Origin: Methylobacterium sp. Leaf104
Lineage (GTDB): Bacteria > Pseudomonadota > Alphaproteobacteria > Rhizobiales > Beijerinckiaceae
Length of the DNA: 64,000 bases
Assembly: GCF_001422885.1 (NCBI RefSeq)
Contig: NZ_LMMZ01000041.1
Coordinates: forward strand, 113,241 to 177,240
Direction: 5' to 3'
How positions within the stretch are numbered: the stretch's first letter is position 1; each line of letters begins with the position of its first letter. Of this stretch, positions 8,776 through 16,504 are shown piece by piece. A model generated the notes under the pieces. That model ran no database searches, was not told where the DNA came from, and saw only the letters and a list, made by a program, of their open reading frames with translations. The translations under genes and the position numbers were made by a program.

Positions 8776-9870
8776 TCATGGGCGCAGCCGGGTCGGGCCG
8801 CCGACGGGGTCGGCCCAGGCGCGTGCCATCAGGCCGACGACGAGGCGCCCGGCCGCCGCGTCCTGCTCGCTCACGACCACGGGGCCGAGCCCGGGAGCGC
8901 TCCGCAGGGCTCGCAGCGTGCCGTCGATCTCGGGGGTCCGCAGGGTCGCCGCGGCCCCCTCCGGCCCGAGATGGAGGGTCTCGGCGAAGGCGTTCCCTGG
9001 CAGGGCCTGGGCCAGGCCGGACCACAGAACCGCCAGCGGTGGGCGGGTTGCGCGCTCCGCCGCCAGCGCGACGGCCAGGGCCTGGACGGGCGCCGGGAAC
9101 CGCGGCGGGGCGGCCCGGCGCGCGTCGAACGTGGCGGTTTCCAGGGCGCCGAGGGTCGCCTCCTGATGCGCGCGCAGCAACCCGAACGCCGCCAGTGCGA
9201 GGAGGCCGGCCAGGGCCAGGGCGGCGCCGTCGGCCCAGGTCAGGCTCCGCAGCAGGCGCGGGATCGGGCGGGCGCCGCCGCTCAGGAGATCCACCGGCAG
9301 CGCACGATCCTCGGAGGCGCCGACGCCGACGGAATCGACCTGCAGCCCGGCCCGGGCCAGCACCGCCAGGATCGGATCGAGGCGCGCGCGCTTGAGGATG
9401 ACGTGACGAACCCGCAGACCGGCCTCGTCCTCGCCCTCGACGAACCAGTCGGCATGGATTCCGGCGACCCGGAACGGCGTCGTCGCCTCGAGCTCCTGGG
9501 CCAGCACCGCCCGCATCCGCGGCAAGGCGGCGGCCGGCAGGTGCAGGCTGCGCAGGAAACAGGCGGCCGGATCGACCAGGATGGCGACCGAGACGGCTTT
9601 GCGCCCCGTGCCCCGGATCGCCGCGAGGCGCTCCGAGAGGTCGTCGGCTTCGGCCGCCAGGCTGTAGCGTCGGGGCGGCTCGCTGCGCCGGTCGAACAGG
9701 GTGAGGGCGCGGTCCGCGCCGGGAGGCCCGAGATGCAGGGCGAGGTCGCTGCGGCCCGGCGCGGAACGGTCCTCGGCACCGACCACGCCGCCGAGCTCGC
9801 CGGCCCACCAGGCCAGGGCCGCCTCGATCCTCTGGCCGGCCTCGGCCAGGCCGCCGACGTATCCGCTCAA
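8776..9870 (-). CDS. gspL: T2SS cytoplasmic-membrane protein GspL (PilN-like)
   Basis: A 364-residue protein with an N-terminal cytoplasmic actin-like part (residues ~40-205, including AVSVAILVDPAACFLRSLHL and the DWFVEGEDE strand), one membrane helix at ~212-233 (WADGAALALAGLLALAAFGL) and a periplasmic ferredoxin-like domain. GspL recruits the GspE ATPase and binds GspM. No ATG lies near the expected start. The TTG at 9870 was chosen because a GGAG ribosome site sits 7 nt before it. It is the first gene of the backward three-gene operon and lies head-to-head with gspE, so the two halves of the motor are driven from one divergent region. Confidence 0.8.
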   Translation of the reverse strand: MSGYVGGLAEAGQRIEAALAWWAGELGGVVGAEDRSAPGRSDLALHLGPPGADRALTLFDRRSEPPRRYSLAAEADDLSERLAAIRGTGRKAVSVAILVDPAACFLRSLHLPAAALPRMRAVLAQELEATTPFRVAGIHADWFVEGEDEAGLRVRHVILKRARLDPILAVLARAGLQVDSVGVGASEDRALPVDLLSGGARPIPRLLRSLTWADGAALALAGLLALAAFGLLRAHQEATLGALETATFDARRAAPPRFPAPVQALAVALAAERATRPPLAVLWSGLAQALPGNAFAETLHLGPEGAAATLRTPEIDGTLRALRSAPGLGPVVVSEQDAAAGRLVVGLMARAWADPVGGPTRLRP

Positions 9871-10005
9871 CGGGGCGCTCCGGAAACGGCCGCGCGGGGC
9901 GGGGCGGCGAGACGCAATCTTTACGGTTCCGGTGGTTTCATTTGCCTTAAGTCGCGCGGGTCGGCGGCCCGCCGCCTCAACCTGCCGTGGAACCGGACTT
10001 CCCGC
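9871..10005. promoter_or_regulatory. Divergent promoter region gspL / gspE
   Basis: 135 bp between the two divergent start codons. It holds a relatively AT-rich core around 9914-9950 with the 11-mer GCAATCTTTAC at 9914-9924. The same 11-mer occurs at 12984-12994 ahead of gspG. Exact -35 and -10 boxes cannot be assigned with confidence. Confidence 0.45.
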
Positions 10006-11745
10006 ATGCTCTCGATCTGGGCCGCCAAGAGCCGTCCGCGTCTTCCGCGGCCCGACCGCCGTGCGACCGGCCGCGACGGGACCGACGCCGCCCGCGACTT
10101 CCTCGATTACCTGGTGCGGACCCAGGCCCTCGATGCCGCCGGTCGCGACCAGGCGCTGGCCGCCCTCGACCGTCCGGGCCGGCGCCCCCTCCCGGTCCTG
10201 CTGACGGAGAGCGGCCTCCTGCACGAGGCCACCCTGGTGACGGCGCTCGCCGACGCCACCGGCCTCGGCATCCTGCGCGAGGAGGAGGTCCCGGCGCAGC
10301 CCACGCTGCCCGAGGCCATCGGCGGCGACTACGCCGCCCGGGCGCGCATCCTGCCCCTGTCCGACCGGGACGGGGAGCTCGCGATCGCGGTGGTCGACCC
10401 CTTCGACCCGGAAACGCCGGCCGCGCTCGCCCATCTCACGGACCGGCGGATCGTCCTGCGCCTGATCGGCCCCGGCGCCTTCGAGCGGGCGCACCGGATC
10501 CTCTACGGCGACGGCGAGCCCGAGGAATCCGACGGCGCGGTCTTCGACGGCGACCTCGCACGGCTGCAGGACGTGGCGAGCCAAGCCCCGATCGTGCGCC
10601 TCGCCGCGCGGCTGGTGCGCAAGGCCTTCGAACTCTCGGCCTCGGACATCCACATCGAGGCCGAGGAGGCGGATGTCCGGGTGCGTTACCGGATCGATGG
10701 GGTGCTCGTCGAATCGGAGCGGCTGACGAAGTCGGTCCAGCTCGCGCTGACCACCCGCATCAAGATCCTGGCCGGCCTCAACATCGCCGAACGGCGACTG
10801 CCGCAGGACGGGCGCATGCAGGTGGCCGACCGCGGCCACGACATCGACCTGCGCATCTCGACCCTGCCCACCGCCCACGGCGAGAGCGTCGTGATGCGCG
10901 TCCTCGACGGTTCGCGCCGGGTCGAGGACTTCTCCGGGCTCGGCTTCGACGGGGCCGCCATCGCCGAGATCGACGCGATGACGCGCCGGCCCAACGGCCT
11001 CGTCCTCGTCACCGGTCCCACCGGCAGCGGCAAGACCACGACCCTCTACGCCGCCCTGCGGCGGATCAACGGCGCCCACCTCAAGGTCGTCACCGTGGAG
11101 GACCCGGTGGAGTACCGGATACCGGGGGTGAACCAGGTCCAGGCACATCCGGGCATCGGGCTCGATTTCGCCGCCGCCCTGCGCTCGATCCTGCGCCAGG
11201 ACCCGGACGTGGTCATGGTCGGCGAGATCCGCGATGCCGAGACCGCGCGCATCGCCGTGCAGGCCTCGCTCACCGGCCACCTCGTGATCTCGACCCTGCA
11301 CACCAACTCGGCCCCCGCCACGGTGACGCGTCTGGTCGACATGGGCGTCGAGCCCTTCCTCATCGCCGCGACCCTGAACGGCGTCGTCGCCCAGCGCCTG
11401 GTGCGCCGGGTCTGCACCGCCTGCGCGGCGCCGGATGCGGCGACCCCGGAGGAGCGCATCCGCCTCGGCCGCCCGGCCGAGGGGCCTCCCCTGCGCCTGC
11501 GCCGGGCCTGCGGCTGCGCGGCCTGCAACGGCTCGGGCTATCGCGGGCGCAGCGTCGTCTCCGAGGTGATGACCCTCGACGCGGAGCTGCGCGCCCTGAT
11601 CTGCGCCGGAGCCGACGAGGGCGCCCTCACGGCCCGTGCGCGCGCGTCGGGCATGGCGACCCTGGCCGAGACCGCCCGCGCCAAGGTGCTGGCCGGCGAG
11701 ACCACGCTCGATGAGATCGGCCGGGTGTTCGAGGGGCTGGTCTGA
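10006..11745 (+). CDS. gspE: Type II secretion ATPase GspE
   Basis: A 579-residue cytoplasmic ATPase that powers pseudopilus assembly. The N-terminal MshEN/N1E-like domain (residues ~25-150) is followed by the N2E region (ASDIHIEAEEADVRVRYRIDG) and the ATPase core. Visible motifs are Walker A GPTGSGKTTT near residue 340, the Asp box (VTVEDPVEYRIPGVNQ), Walker B (ILRQDPDVVMVGEIRD) and the His box (LTGHLVISTLHTNSA). A tetracysteine zinc site is present (CTAC, then CGCAAC about 35 residues on), typical of T2SS and type IV pilus assembly ATPases. The ATG at 10006 gives the usual length. The gspF start overlaps its stop (TGATG). Confidence 0.95.
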   Translation: MLSIWAAKSRPRLPRPDRRATGRDGTDAARDFLDYLVRTQALDAAGRDQALAALDRPGRRPLPVLLTESGLLHEATLVTALADATGLGILREEEVPAQPTLPEAIGGDYAARARILPLSDRDGELAIAVVDPFDPETPAALAHLTDRRIVLRLIGPGAFERAHRILYGDGEPEESDGAVFDGDLARLQDVASQAPIVRLAARLVRKAFELSASDIHIEAEEADVRVRYRIDGVLVESERLTKSVQLALTTRIKILAGLNIAERRLPQDGRMQVADRGHDIDLRISTLPTAHGESVVMRVLDGSRRVEDFSGLGFDGAAIAEIDAMTRRPNGLVLVTGPTGSGKTTTLYAALRRINGAHLKVVTVEDPVEYRIPGVNQVQAHPGIGLDFAAALRSILRQDPDVVMVGEIRDAETARIAVQASLTGHLVISTLHTNSAPATVTRLVDMGVEPFLIAATLNGVVAQRLVRRVCTACAAPDAATPEERIRLGRPAEGPPLRLRRACGCAACNGSGYRGRSVVSEVMTLDAELRALICAGADEGALTARARASGMATLAETARAKVLAGETTLDEIGRVFEGLV

Positions 11746-12959
11746 TGCCGGCCTTCAGCTACCGGGCCTACGACCCGGCCGGCCGGGTGCGGGCCGGGCG
11801 GATCGAGGCGCGGGGGCGCGAGCGCGCGGTGGCGGACCTGCGCGCCGACGGCCTGCGGGTCTTTTCCATCGCGCCCGCGGCCGCGGGAGGCGTGCCGTTC
11901 TGGCAGCGCGACCTGTTCGGACGCGACCGCGTCAACGACGCCGCCCGCATCGGCTTCCTCAAGGAGTTCGGGACCCTGCTCGGCGCCGGCCTGACCGTCG
12001 ACCAGGGCCTGCGCCTGGTGCAGCGCCAGGCCTCGGCCGCGATGAAACCCGTGCTCGGCGATCTCCTGGAGCGCGTGGTGGCGGGCGCCTCCCTCTCGAA
12101 GGCGATGGCGGCGCATCCGGCGGCCTTCCCGCGCGACATGGTCGACGCGGTGCGCGCCGGCGAGGCCACCGGAACCCTGGTCGACGTGATCGCGAGCCTG
12201 ACCGAGTCCCTCGCCCGGCGTGACGCGGTCCGGCGGCATCTCACCTCGGCGATGGTCTATCCGAGCCTCCTGATGCTGATGGCCCTCGGCACCGTCGCGA
12301 TGGTGATCGGCGTCCTCGTCCCGGCCCTCGCACCGATGTTCGAGGGCACCGGTCGCCCACCGCCCTTCGCGATCCGTGCCGCCGGCGCCCTCGGCGACGG
12401 GCTCGCCGCCTGGTGGCCCCACGGCCTCGCCGGGCTGGGCCTGCTGGCGATCCTCCTCGCCCGGCGCTGGAACGGCCCCGCCTTCGCGGCGGCGCGCAGC
12501 CGCTGGGCGCTGCGGCTGCCGCTGGTGCGCGACATCGTCGTCGGCGCCGAGCTCGGCCGCCTCTGCCGGGTGATGGGCACCCTCCTGAACGCGGCGGTGC
12601 CGATCCCCGAGGCGGTGGCTGCGACGCGGCCCCTGGCGCGCAACCACCTGTTCCGCGCCGCCCTCGACCAGGCCGCCCGCCGCCTCACCGAGGGGGCCAG
12701 CCTCGCCTCCGGCCTCGCGCTGCTCCGGCCGCACGCGCCGTCCACCCTCAACCTCATCGCCAGCGGCGAGCAGGTGAACCGCCTCGGCCCGGTGCTGATC
12801 CACGCCGCCGAGATGCACGAGACCCAGACCCGCGAGCGCATCGACCGCCTGCTCGCCCTGCTCACCCCGCTGGTCACCGTGATCCTCGGCGGCGTGATCG
12901 GCGGCCTGATCATGTCGGTGATGGGCGCGATCCTGAGCGTCGGCGAGCTCGCCCGGTAG
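11745..12959 (+). CDS. gspF: T2SS inner-membrane platform protein GspF
   Basis: A 404-residue polytopic protein with two copies of the GspF domain. The first copy is around residues 70-190 (IGFLKEFGTLLGAGLTVDQG); a membrane helix pair near 170-240 follows; the second copy is near 270-400 (LCRVMGTLLNAAVPIPEAV) and ends in a last membrane helix (VILGGVIGGLIMSVMGAIL). GspF is the platform around which GspE drives pseudopilin insertion. The N-terminal Y-x-A-x-D-x-x-G motif (FSYRAYDPAGRVRAG) is canonical. It overlaps gspE by one base, and about 80 bp separate it from gspG. Confidence 0.94.
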   Translation: MPAFSYRAYDPAGRVRAGRIEARGRERAVADLRADGLRVFSIAPAAAGGVPFWQRDLFGRDRVNDAARIGFLKEFGTLLGAGLTVDQGLRLVQRQASAAMKPVLGDLLERVVAGASLSKAMAAHPAAFPRDMVDAVRAGEATGTLVDVIASLTESLARRDAVRRHLTSAMVYPSLLMLMALGTVAMVIGVLVPALAPMFEGTGRPPPFAIRAAGALGDGLAAWWPHGLAGLGLLAILLARRWNGPAFAAARSRWALRLPLVRDIVVGAELGRLCRVMGTLLNAAVPIPEAVAATRPLARNHLFRAALDQAARRLTEGASLASGLALLRPHAPSTLNLIASGEQVNRLGPVLIHAAEMHETQTRERIDRLLALLTPLVTVILGGVIGGLIMSVMGAILSVGELAR

Positions 12960-12983
12960 CCCGCGGCCCTTCCGGCCTGGAAG

Positions 12984-12994
12984 GCAATCTTTAC
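12984..12994 (+). promoter_or_regulatory. GCAATCTTTAC motif before gspG
   Basis: The 11-mer GCAATCTTTAC lies 58 bp before the gspG start and matches exactly the one 92 bp before gspE. It may be part of a second promoter that boosts the pseudopilin genes relative to gspEF. This is inferred from the repeat alone. Confidence 0.35.
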
Positions 12995-13041
12995 CCACCC
13001 GTCCTAGGGTCGCGCCGGAACGACGACGGGGGCGGGGGTCC

Positions 13042-13482
13042 ATGGGCGAGAGGCGGGCGGCAGCGCCGGCGGCAGCGGGGGAGGAGGGCTTCTCCCTGGT
13101 GGAACTGCTCGTGGTTCTGGCGATCATCGGCATGATCGCCACCATGGTGACGCCGCAGGTGCTCGGCTATCTCGGCCGGGCCAAGGGCGATGCCGCCAGG
13201 GTGCAGGCCAAGAACATCGCCCGCTCGGTGGAGCTCTACTACCTCGATGCCGGCAACTATCCCAATCCGCGTCAGGGCCTCGCCGCCCTGGTCTCGCCCC
13301 CCGGGGGCGTCAACTGGCAGGGTCCCTACGTGCGCGACGCCAAGGGCCTGACCGACCCCTGGGGCCGCCCCTACCTCTACCGAAGCCCGGGGCTCTCGGG
13401 CGCCCCCTTCGAGGTCTATACCCTCGGCCGCGACGGCCAGCCCGGCGGCACCGGCGAGGACGCCGACGCGTCGAGCAACTGA
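13042..13482 (+). CDS. gspG: Major pseudopilin GspG
   Basis: A 146-residue class III prepilin. A 16-residue positively charged leader ends in GEEG, followed by the mature start FSLVELLVVLAIIGMI with the conserved Glu at mature position 5. The C-terminal part has the GspG hallmarks YYLDAGNYPNPRQGLAAL and DPWGRPYLYRSPG, and ends with the GRDGQPGGTGEDAD loop that binds calcium in known GspG. It polymerises into the pseudopilus after cleavage by the prepilin peptidase at 15851-16336. Its stop overlaps the gspH start (TGATG). Confidence 0.96.
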   Translation: MGERRAAAPAAAGEEGFSLVELLVVLAIIGMIATMVTPQVLGYLGRAKGDAARVQAKNIARSVELYYLDAGNYPNPRQGLAALVSPPGGVNWQGPYVRDAKGLTDPWGRPYLYRSPGLSGAPFEVYTLGRDGQPGGTGEDADASSN

Positions 13483-13931
13483 TGGCGCGCGGCGGCGGGG
13501 AGGGCGGCTTCAGCCTCGTGGAGATGCTGGTGGTGCTGGCGATCCTGGCCCTGGCCGCCATCTCCGCCGGTCCCGCCCTCGACGCCGTGCTGCCGGCCCG
13601 CCGCCTGGCGCGCAGCGCCGAGACCCTGCGGGCGGAGATCGACCTCCTGCGCTCGGAGGCCCTGCGCACCGGCCGCACCACGCGCCTCGCCTTCGAACCC
13701 GCCGCCAACCGCTTCCTCAGTTCCCGCCCCGGCGCGGCGCCGATCCCGGTGGAGGCCTCCGTCCGGGTCGACGTCCCGCGCGGCAGGCACGACGTGCCGG
13801 GCGAGATCCGCTTCCGGCCCGACGGCAGCGCCAGCGGCGGCCGCATCACCCTGGCGCGCGGGCGAGCCGGCCAAGTCCTCGTGGTCGGCACCCTGATCGG
13901 CCTCGCCCAGCGGGTCGAGGCCAAGCCGTGA
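13482..13931 (+). CDS. gspH: Minor pseudopilin GspH
   Basis: A 149-residue prepilin-like protein with a short GEGG leader, cleavage before FSLVEMLVVLAIL, and Glu at mature position 5. The rest follows the GspH fold pattern, with an arginine-rich helix after the membrane segment (ARSAETLRAEIDLLRSEAL) and a beta-rich C-terminus (EIRFRPDGSASGGRITL) typical of the GspH/FimT domain. It sits in the usual GHIJK order, overlapping gspG by one base and gspI by four. Confidence 0.9.
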   Translation: MARGGGEGGFSLVEMLVVLAILALAAISAGPALDAVLPARRLARSAETLRAEIDLLRSEALRTGRTTRLAFEPAANRFLSSRPGAAPIPVEASVRVDVPRGRHDVPGEIRFRPDGSASGGRITLARGRAGQVLVVGTLIGLAQRVEAKP

Positions 13932-14326
13932 GCGCCCGCACCGAGGGTCGGGAGAGCCGAAAGGATCAGGAGGGCTTCACCCTGGTGGAGGTGCTGGTGG
14001 CCTTCGCCCTCGTGGCCCTCGGGCTGGTGCTAGCCATCCAGGTCGGCGGCAGCACCGGCGCCGGCCTCGGCCGGGTCGCGGCGGCGGAGATCGTGACCGA
14101 CGAGGCGGAGGGGATAGTCGCCCTTCGCACCGCCGCGGGCCTGCGCGCCGGCCTCGAGCGGGGCACCTTCTCGAACGGCGAGCCCTGGACGCTGAGCGTC
14201 ACCGATGTCGGCCCAGGGCTCGGCTGGCCGCGGCTGCCGCCCCTCTGGCGGGTTCGCCTGACCCGCGGCGGCCCGGACGGGCGGGCGGTCTACGTGACGC
14301 TGGTGGCAGGGGGCTACGGTGGCTGA
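13928..14326 (+). CDS. gspI: Minor pseudopilin GspI
   Basis: A 132-residue prepilin starting at GTG 13928, inside the gspH stop (GTGA overlap). The leader ends QEG and the mature protein starts FTLVEVLVAFALVALGL with Glu5. The C-terminal half (EPWTLSVTDVGPG, LWRVRLTRGG) matches the small GspI domain. With GspJ and GspK it forms the pseudopilus tip. The start was chosen from the leader and the overlap. Confidence 0.9.
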   Translation: MSARTEGRESRKDQEGFTLVEVLVAFALVALGLVLAIQVGGSTGAGLGRVAAAEIVTDEAEGIVALRTAAGLRAGLERGTFSNGEPWTLSVTDVGPGLGWPRLPPLWRVRLTRGGPDGRAVYVTLVAGGYGG

Positions 14327-14936
14327 GCCCACCCTCGACGCCGACAATGCCTGCGCGGGCTTCACCCTGGTGGAGATGCTCGTCGCCCTCGCCCTGGCGG
14401 CCCTCATCGGGGTGATGCTGGCCCAAGCCCTGTCCCTCACGGGCACGATGGCCGGGGTCTCGGCGCGCCTGACCGGCGCGGAGGAGGTCCAGGCGGTGCG
14501 CGATCACCTGCGCCGCACCCTCGGGGACCTGGCGCCGCGCCGCCCCGACGGGACCCTGCCGGCCTTCGTCGGCGCCTCCGACGGCCTCGCCGGCCACCTC
14601 GCGGCCAACCGCGACCTGGAGCGCGATGCCGAGCAGCGCCTCGCGCTGCGGGCCGTGCCGGGCGCGGCCGGCCTCGACCTCGTGGAGGGGCGCCAGCCCG
14701 CCCAGGCCCTCGCCACCGACGCTGCCGCGTCGCCGCCGGAGCGGCTCCTCGGCGGCCTCGCGAGCCTGGAGCTGCGCTACTTCGGCAGTCCGGCGCCGCG
14801 CCAGCCGCCGCAATGGTTCGCCGGCTGGTCGCGCCGGGACGCGGCTCCGGACCTCGTCGAGATCCGCATCGGCTTTCACGCCGGCGACCGCCGGCGCTGG
14901 GCGCCGCTCCTCGTTCCGGTGGCGGTGCGACCGTGA
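14319..14936 (+). CDS. gspJ: Minor pseudopilin GspJ
   Basis: A 205-residue prepilin starting at GTG 14319 and overlapping gspI by 8 bp. A 14-residue leader ends CAG, then FTLVEMLVALALAALIGVML with Glu5. The long C-terminal domain contains LLGGLASLELRYFGS and DLVEIRIGFHAGDRR, as in GspJ. It is a tip component together with GspI and GspK. Confidence 0.9.
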   Translation: MAEPTLDADNACAGFTLVEMLVALALAALIGVMLAQALSLTGTMAGVSARLTGAEEVQAVRDHLRRTLGDLAPRRPDGTLPAFVGASDGLAGHLAANRDLERDAEQRLALRAVPGAAGLDLVEGRQPAQALATDAAASPPERLLGGLASLELRYFGSPAPRQPPQWFAGWSRRDAAPDLVEIRIGFHAGDRRRWAPLLVPVAVRP

Positions 14937-15826
14937 GACGGCGGGGGCGCCACCCGTGCCGGAGCGAGGAGGCGGGTTTCGTGCTCCCGGCCGTCCTGCT
15001 GATTCTCGTGGTGATCTCGGCCGCCGCCGCCACGGCGGCCCTGCGCCTGCAGACGGGCACCGCCCTGGCCGGCGCCCGCGCCGACGTGCAGCGCCTGCAG
15101 GGCCTCGCGGACGGCATCGCCCGGCTCGTGGCCTACGGCCTCGTGGTCGAGCGCACCTACCGCGCCGCGCCCCTCGGCCTTCCGGAGGACGGCACCGCCG
15201 TGGCCTGCCCGCTGCCGGGCGGACGGATGGCCCGGATCGCGGTCCGGGACGAGGGCACCCTGATCGACCTCAACACAACCCTGCGCCCGCAGCTGGAGGA
15301 GGCGTTCCGGACCCTCGGCATCCCCGACCGGGACGCGCCCGGGCTGGCGGCCGAGATCGTGGATTTTCGCGATCCCGACGAGACGCCCGAGCCCGGCGGC
15401 GGAGCCGAGGCGCCCCAGTACCGAGCCCGCGGCCTCGCCTACGGCCCGCGCAACGGGCCGTTCCTCCGGGCCGACGAGATCGACCAGCTGCCGTCGATGA
15501 CACCGGCCTTCGCGGCCGTGCTGCGCCCGGCCGTGACGGTGTTCAACCCGAACGGTCGCTTCGACGCCACCCGGCTGCGCCGCGCGATGACGCCCGGTGC
15601 CAGGCCGGCGACGCCCGGGAATCCGTCCCAGCGCCAGTTCCTGCGCATCGGCGTCTCGGTGACCAATCCGGCCGGCACCCGGGCCGGGCGCTCCGCCCTG
15701 GTCGCCACCGCAACCGCGGTCGCCGGAATCGGCATCCTCGAATGGGTCCGCACCGTCCCGCCCTCCGAGGCGAGCGCCGGCCATCCGGCCTGTCCCCGCA
15801 TCGCCGCGGCCCTCGGCGCGGACTGA
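14933..15826 (+). CDS. gspK: Minor pseudopilin GspK
   Basis: A 297-residue protein starting at GTG 14933 within the gspJ stop (GTGA). The leader ends EEAG and the mature start is FVLPAVLLILVVISA, which lacks Glu5 as GspK normally does. The large domain has the GspK features: VRDEGTLIDLNTTLRPQLEE, DFRDPDETPEPGGGAE and a stretch around FLRADEIDQLPSM. It caps the pseudopilus. It ends the forward operon, 24 bp from the convergent gspO stop. Confidence 0.9.
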   Translation: MRRRGRHPCRSEEAGFVLPAVLLILVVISAAAATAALRLQTGTALAGARADVQRLQGLADGIARLVAYGLVVERTYRAAPLGLPEDGTAVACPLPGGRMARIAVRDEGTLIDLNTTLRPQLEEAFRTLGIPDRDAPGLAAEIVDFRDPDETPEPGGGAEAPQYRARGLAYGPRNGPFLRADEIDQLPSMTPAFAAVLRPAVTVFNPNGRFDATRLRRAMTPGARPATPGNPSQRQFLRIGVSVTNPAGTRAGRSALVATATAVAGIGILEWVRTVPPSEASAGHPACPRIAAALGAD

Positions 15827-15850
15827 TCCGCCGGGCCGGAACCCGGCGCG

Positions 15851-16336
15851 TCAGAGAGCCGGACGCAGCAGCTGCGCGCCGTGGAGGCCGAGGACGAGGA
15901 ATGGCCCGAAGGGCAGCCGCGTGCGCATCCCGATCGGCTGCCCGGCAAGGCGCAGCAGGCCCAGGGCGCCGAGGGCGGACAGGCTGGCGACGAGGATCAT
16001 CAGCGGGAGCTGCGCGAGGCCGATCCAGGGCATCGCGGCCGCGATCAGCTTCACGTCGCCGAGCCCGAGGCCGTTGCGGCCGCGGAGCCGTCCGTAAGCG
16101 GAGCGAAGGCCGGCGAAGAGCAGGTAGGCGAAGGCGGACTCGGCCAGTGCGAAGCCGATCTCGACCGGGATCGCGGCGGCCGGGCTCCGGGCGGCCAGCA
16201 TGCAGAGGCCGAGGCCGAGCAGAGCCCCGTTCATGGCATTGGGAATGATCCGACGGCGCAGATCGATGACGGCGATCGGCACGGTCAGGGGCAGGGCGAG
16301 CAGCACCGCGAAGAGCGCCGGGCTATGAACCACCAT
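15851..16336 (-). CDS. gspO: Prepilin peptidase GspO (minimal A24 family, no methylase domain)
   Basis: A 161-residue membrane aspartic protease that cleaves the leaders of GspG-K. Both catalytic aspartates are visible: Asp25 in IDLRRRIIPN and Asp94 in GLGLGDVKL. It lacks the N-terminal cysteine-rich and methyltransferase part of the classical ~270-residue GspO/PilD, so it resembles the short CpaA/TadV type. The ATG at 16336 is preceded directly by AGAGGGA; the GTG one codon later is an alternative start with better spacing. It is convergent with gspK and lies downstream of the copper oxidase gene on the same strand, which physically links the oxidase to the secretion system. Confidence 0.88.
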   Translation of the reverse strand: MVVHSPALFAVLLALPLTVPIAVIDLRRRIIPNAMNGALLGLGLCMLAARSPAAAIPVEIGFALAESAFAYLLFAGLRSAYGRLRGRNGLGLGDVKLIAAAMPWIGLAQLPLMILVASLSALGALGLLRLAGQPIGMRTRLPFGPFLVLGLHGAQLLRPAL

Positions 16337-16425
16337 TCCCTCTGTTCCCGGTCCTGCACTCGCCCGCGGATCACACACGATCGCCGGCGAAGCAAGGGAG
16401 GCCGGCTTCGATCGTGGGAACGGGA

Positions 16426-16482
16426 AGGGCCGGCCGGACAAGCTCCGGCCGGCCCTGGCGAGCCCGCCCGGTATGGGCGGGC
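16426..16482. terminator. Two tandem GC-rich hairpins after the copper oxidase gene
   Basis: A perfect 13-bp stem (16426-16438 with 16444-16456, 5-nt loop) and a perfect 8-bp stem (16462-16469 with 16475-16482, 5-nt loop) lie about 23 nt beyond the oxidase stop codon. There is no T tract, so they may stabilise the mRNA or act as a Rho-assisted stop rather than as a simple intrinsic terminator. Confidence 0.6.
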
Positions 16483-16504
16483 CCGATCGCGCATGCGGCG
16501 TGGA

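Noticed and set aside
4772..16336. Type IV pilus or Tad system instead of T2SS
   Set aside because: GspG has the DPWGRPY motif and calcium loop, the minor pseudopilins H-I-J-K are all present, and GspK lacks Glu5 as in T2SS; no retraction ATPase or pilin gene is seen.
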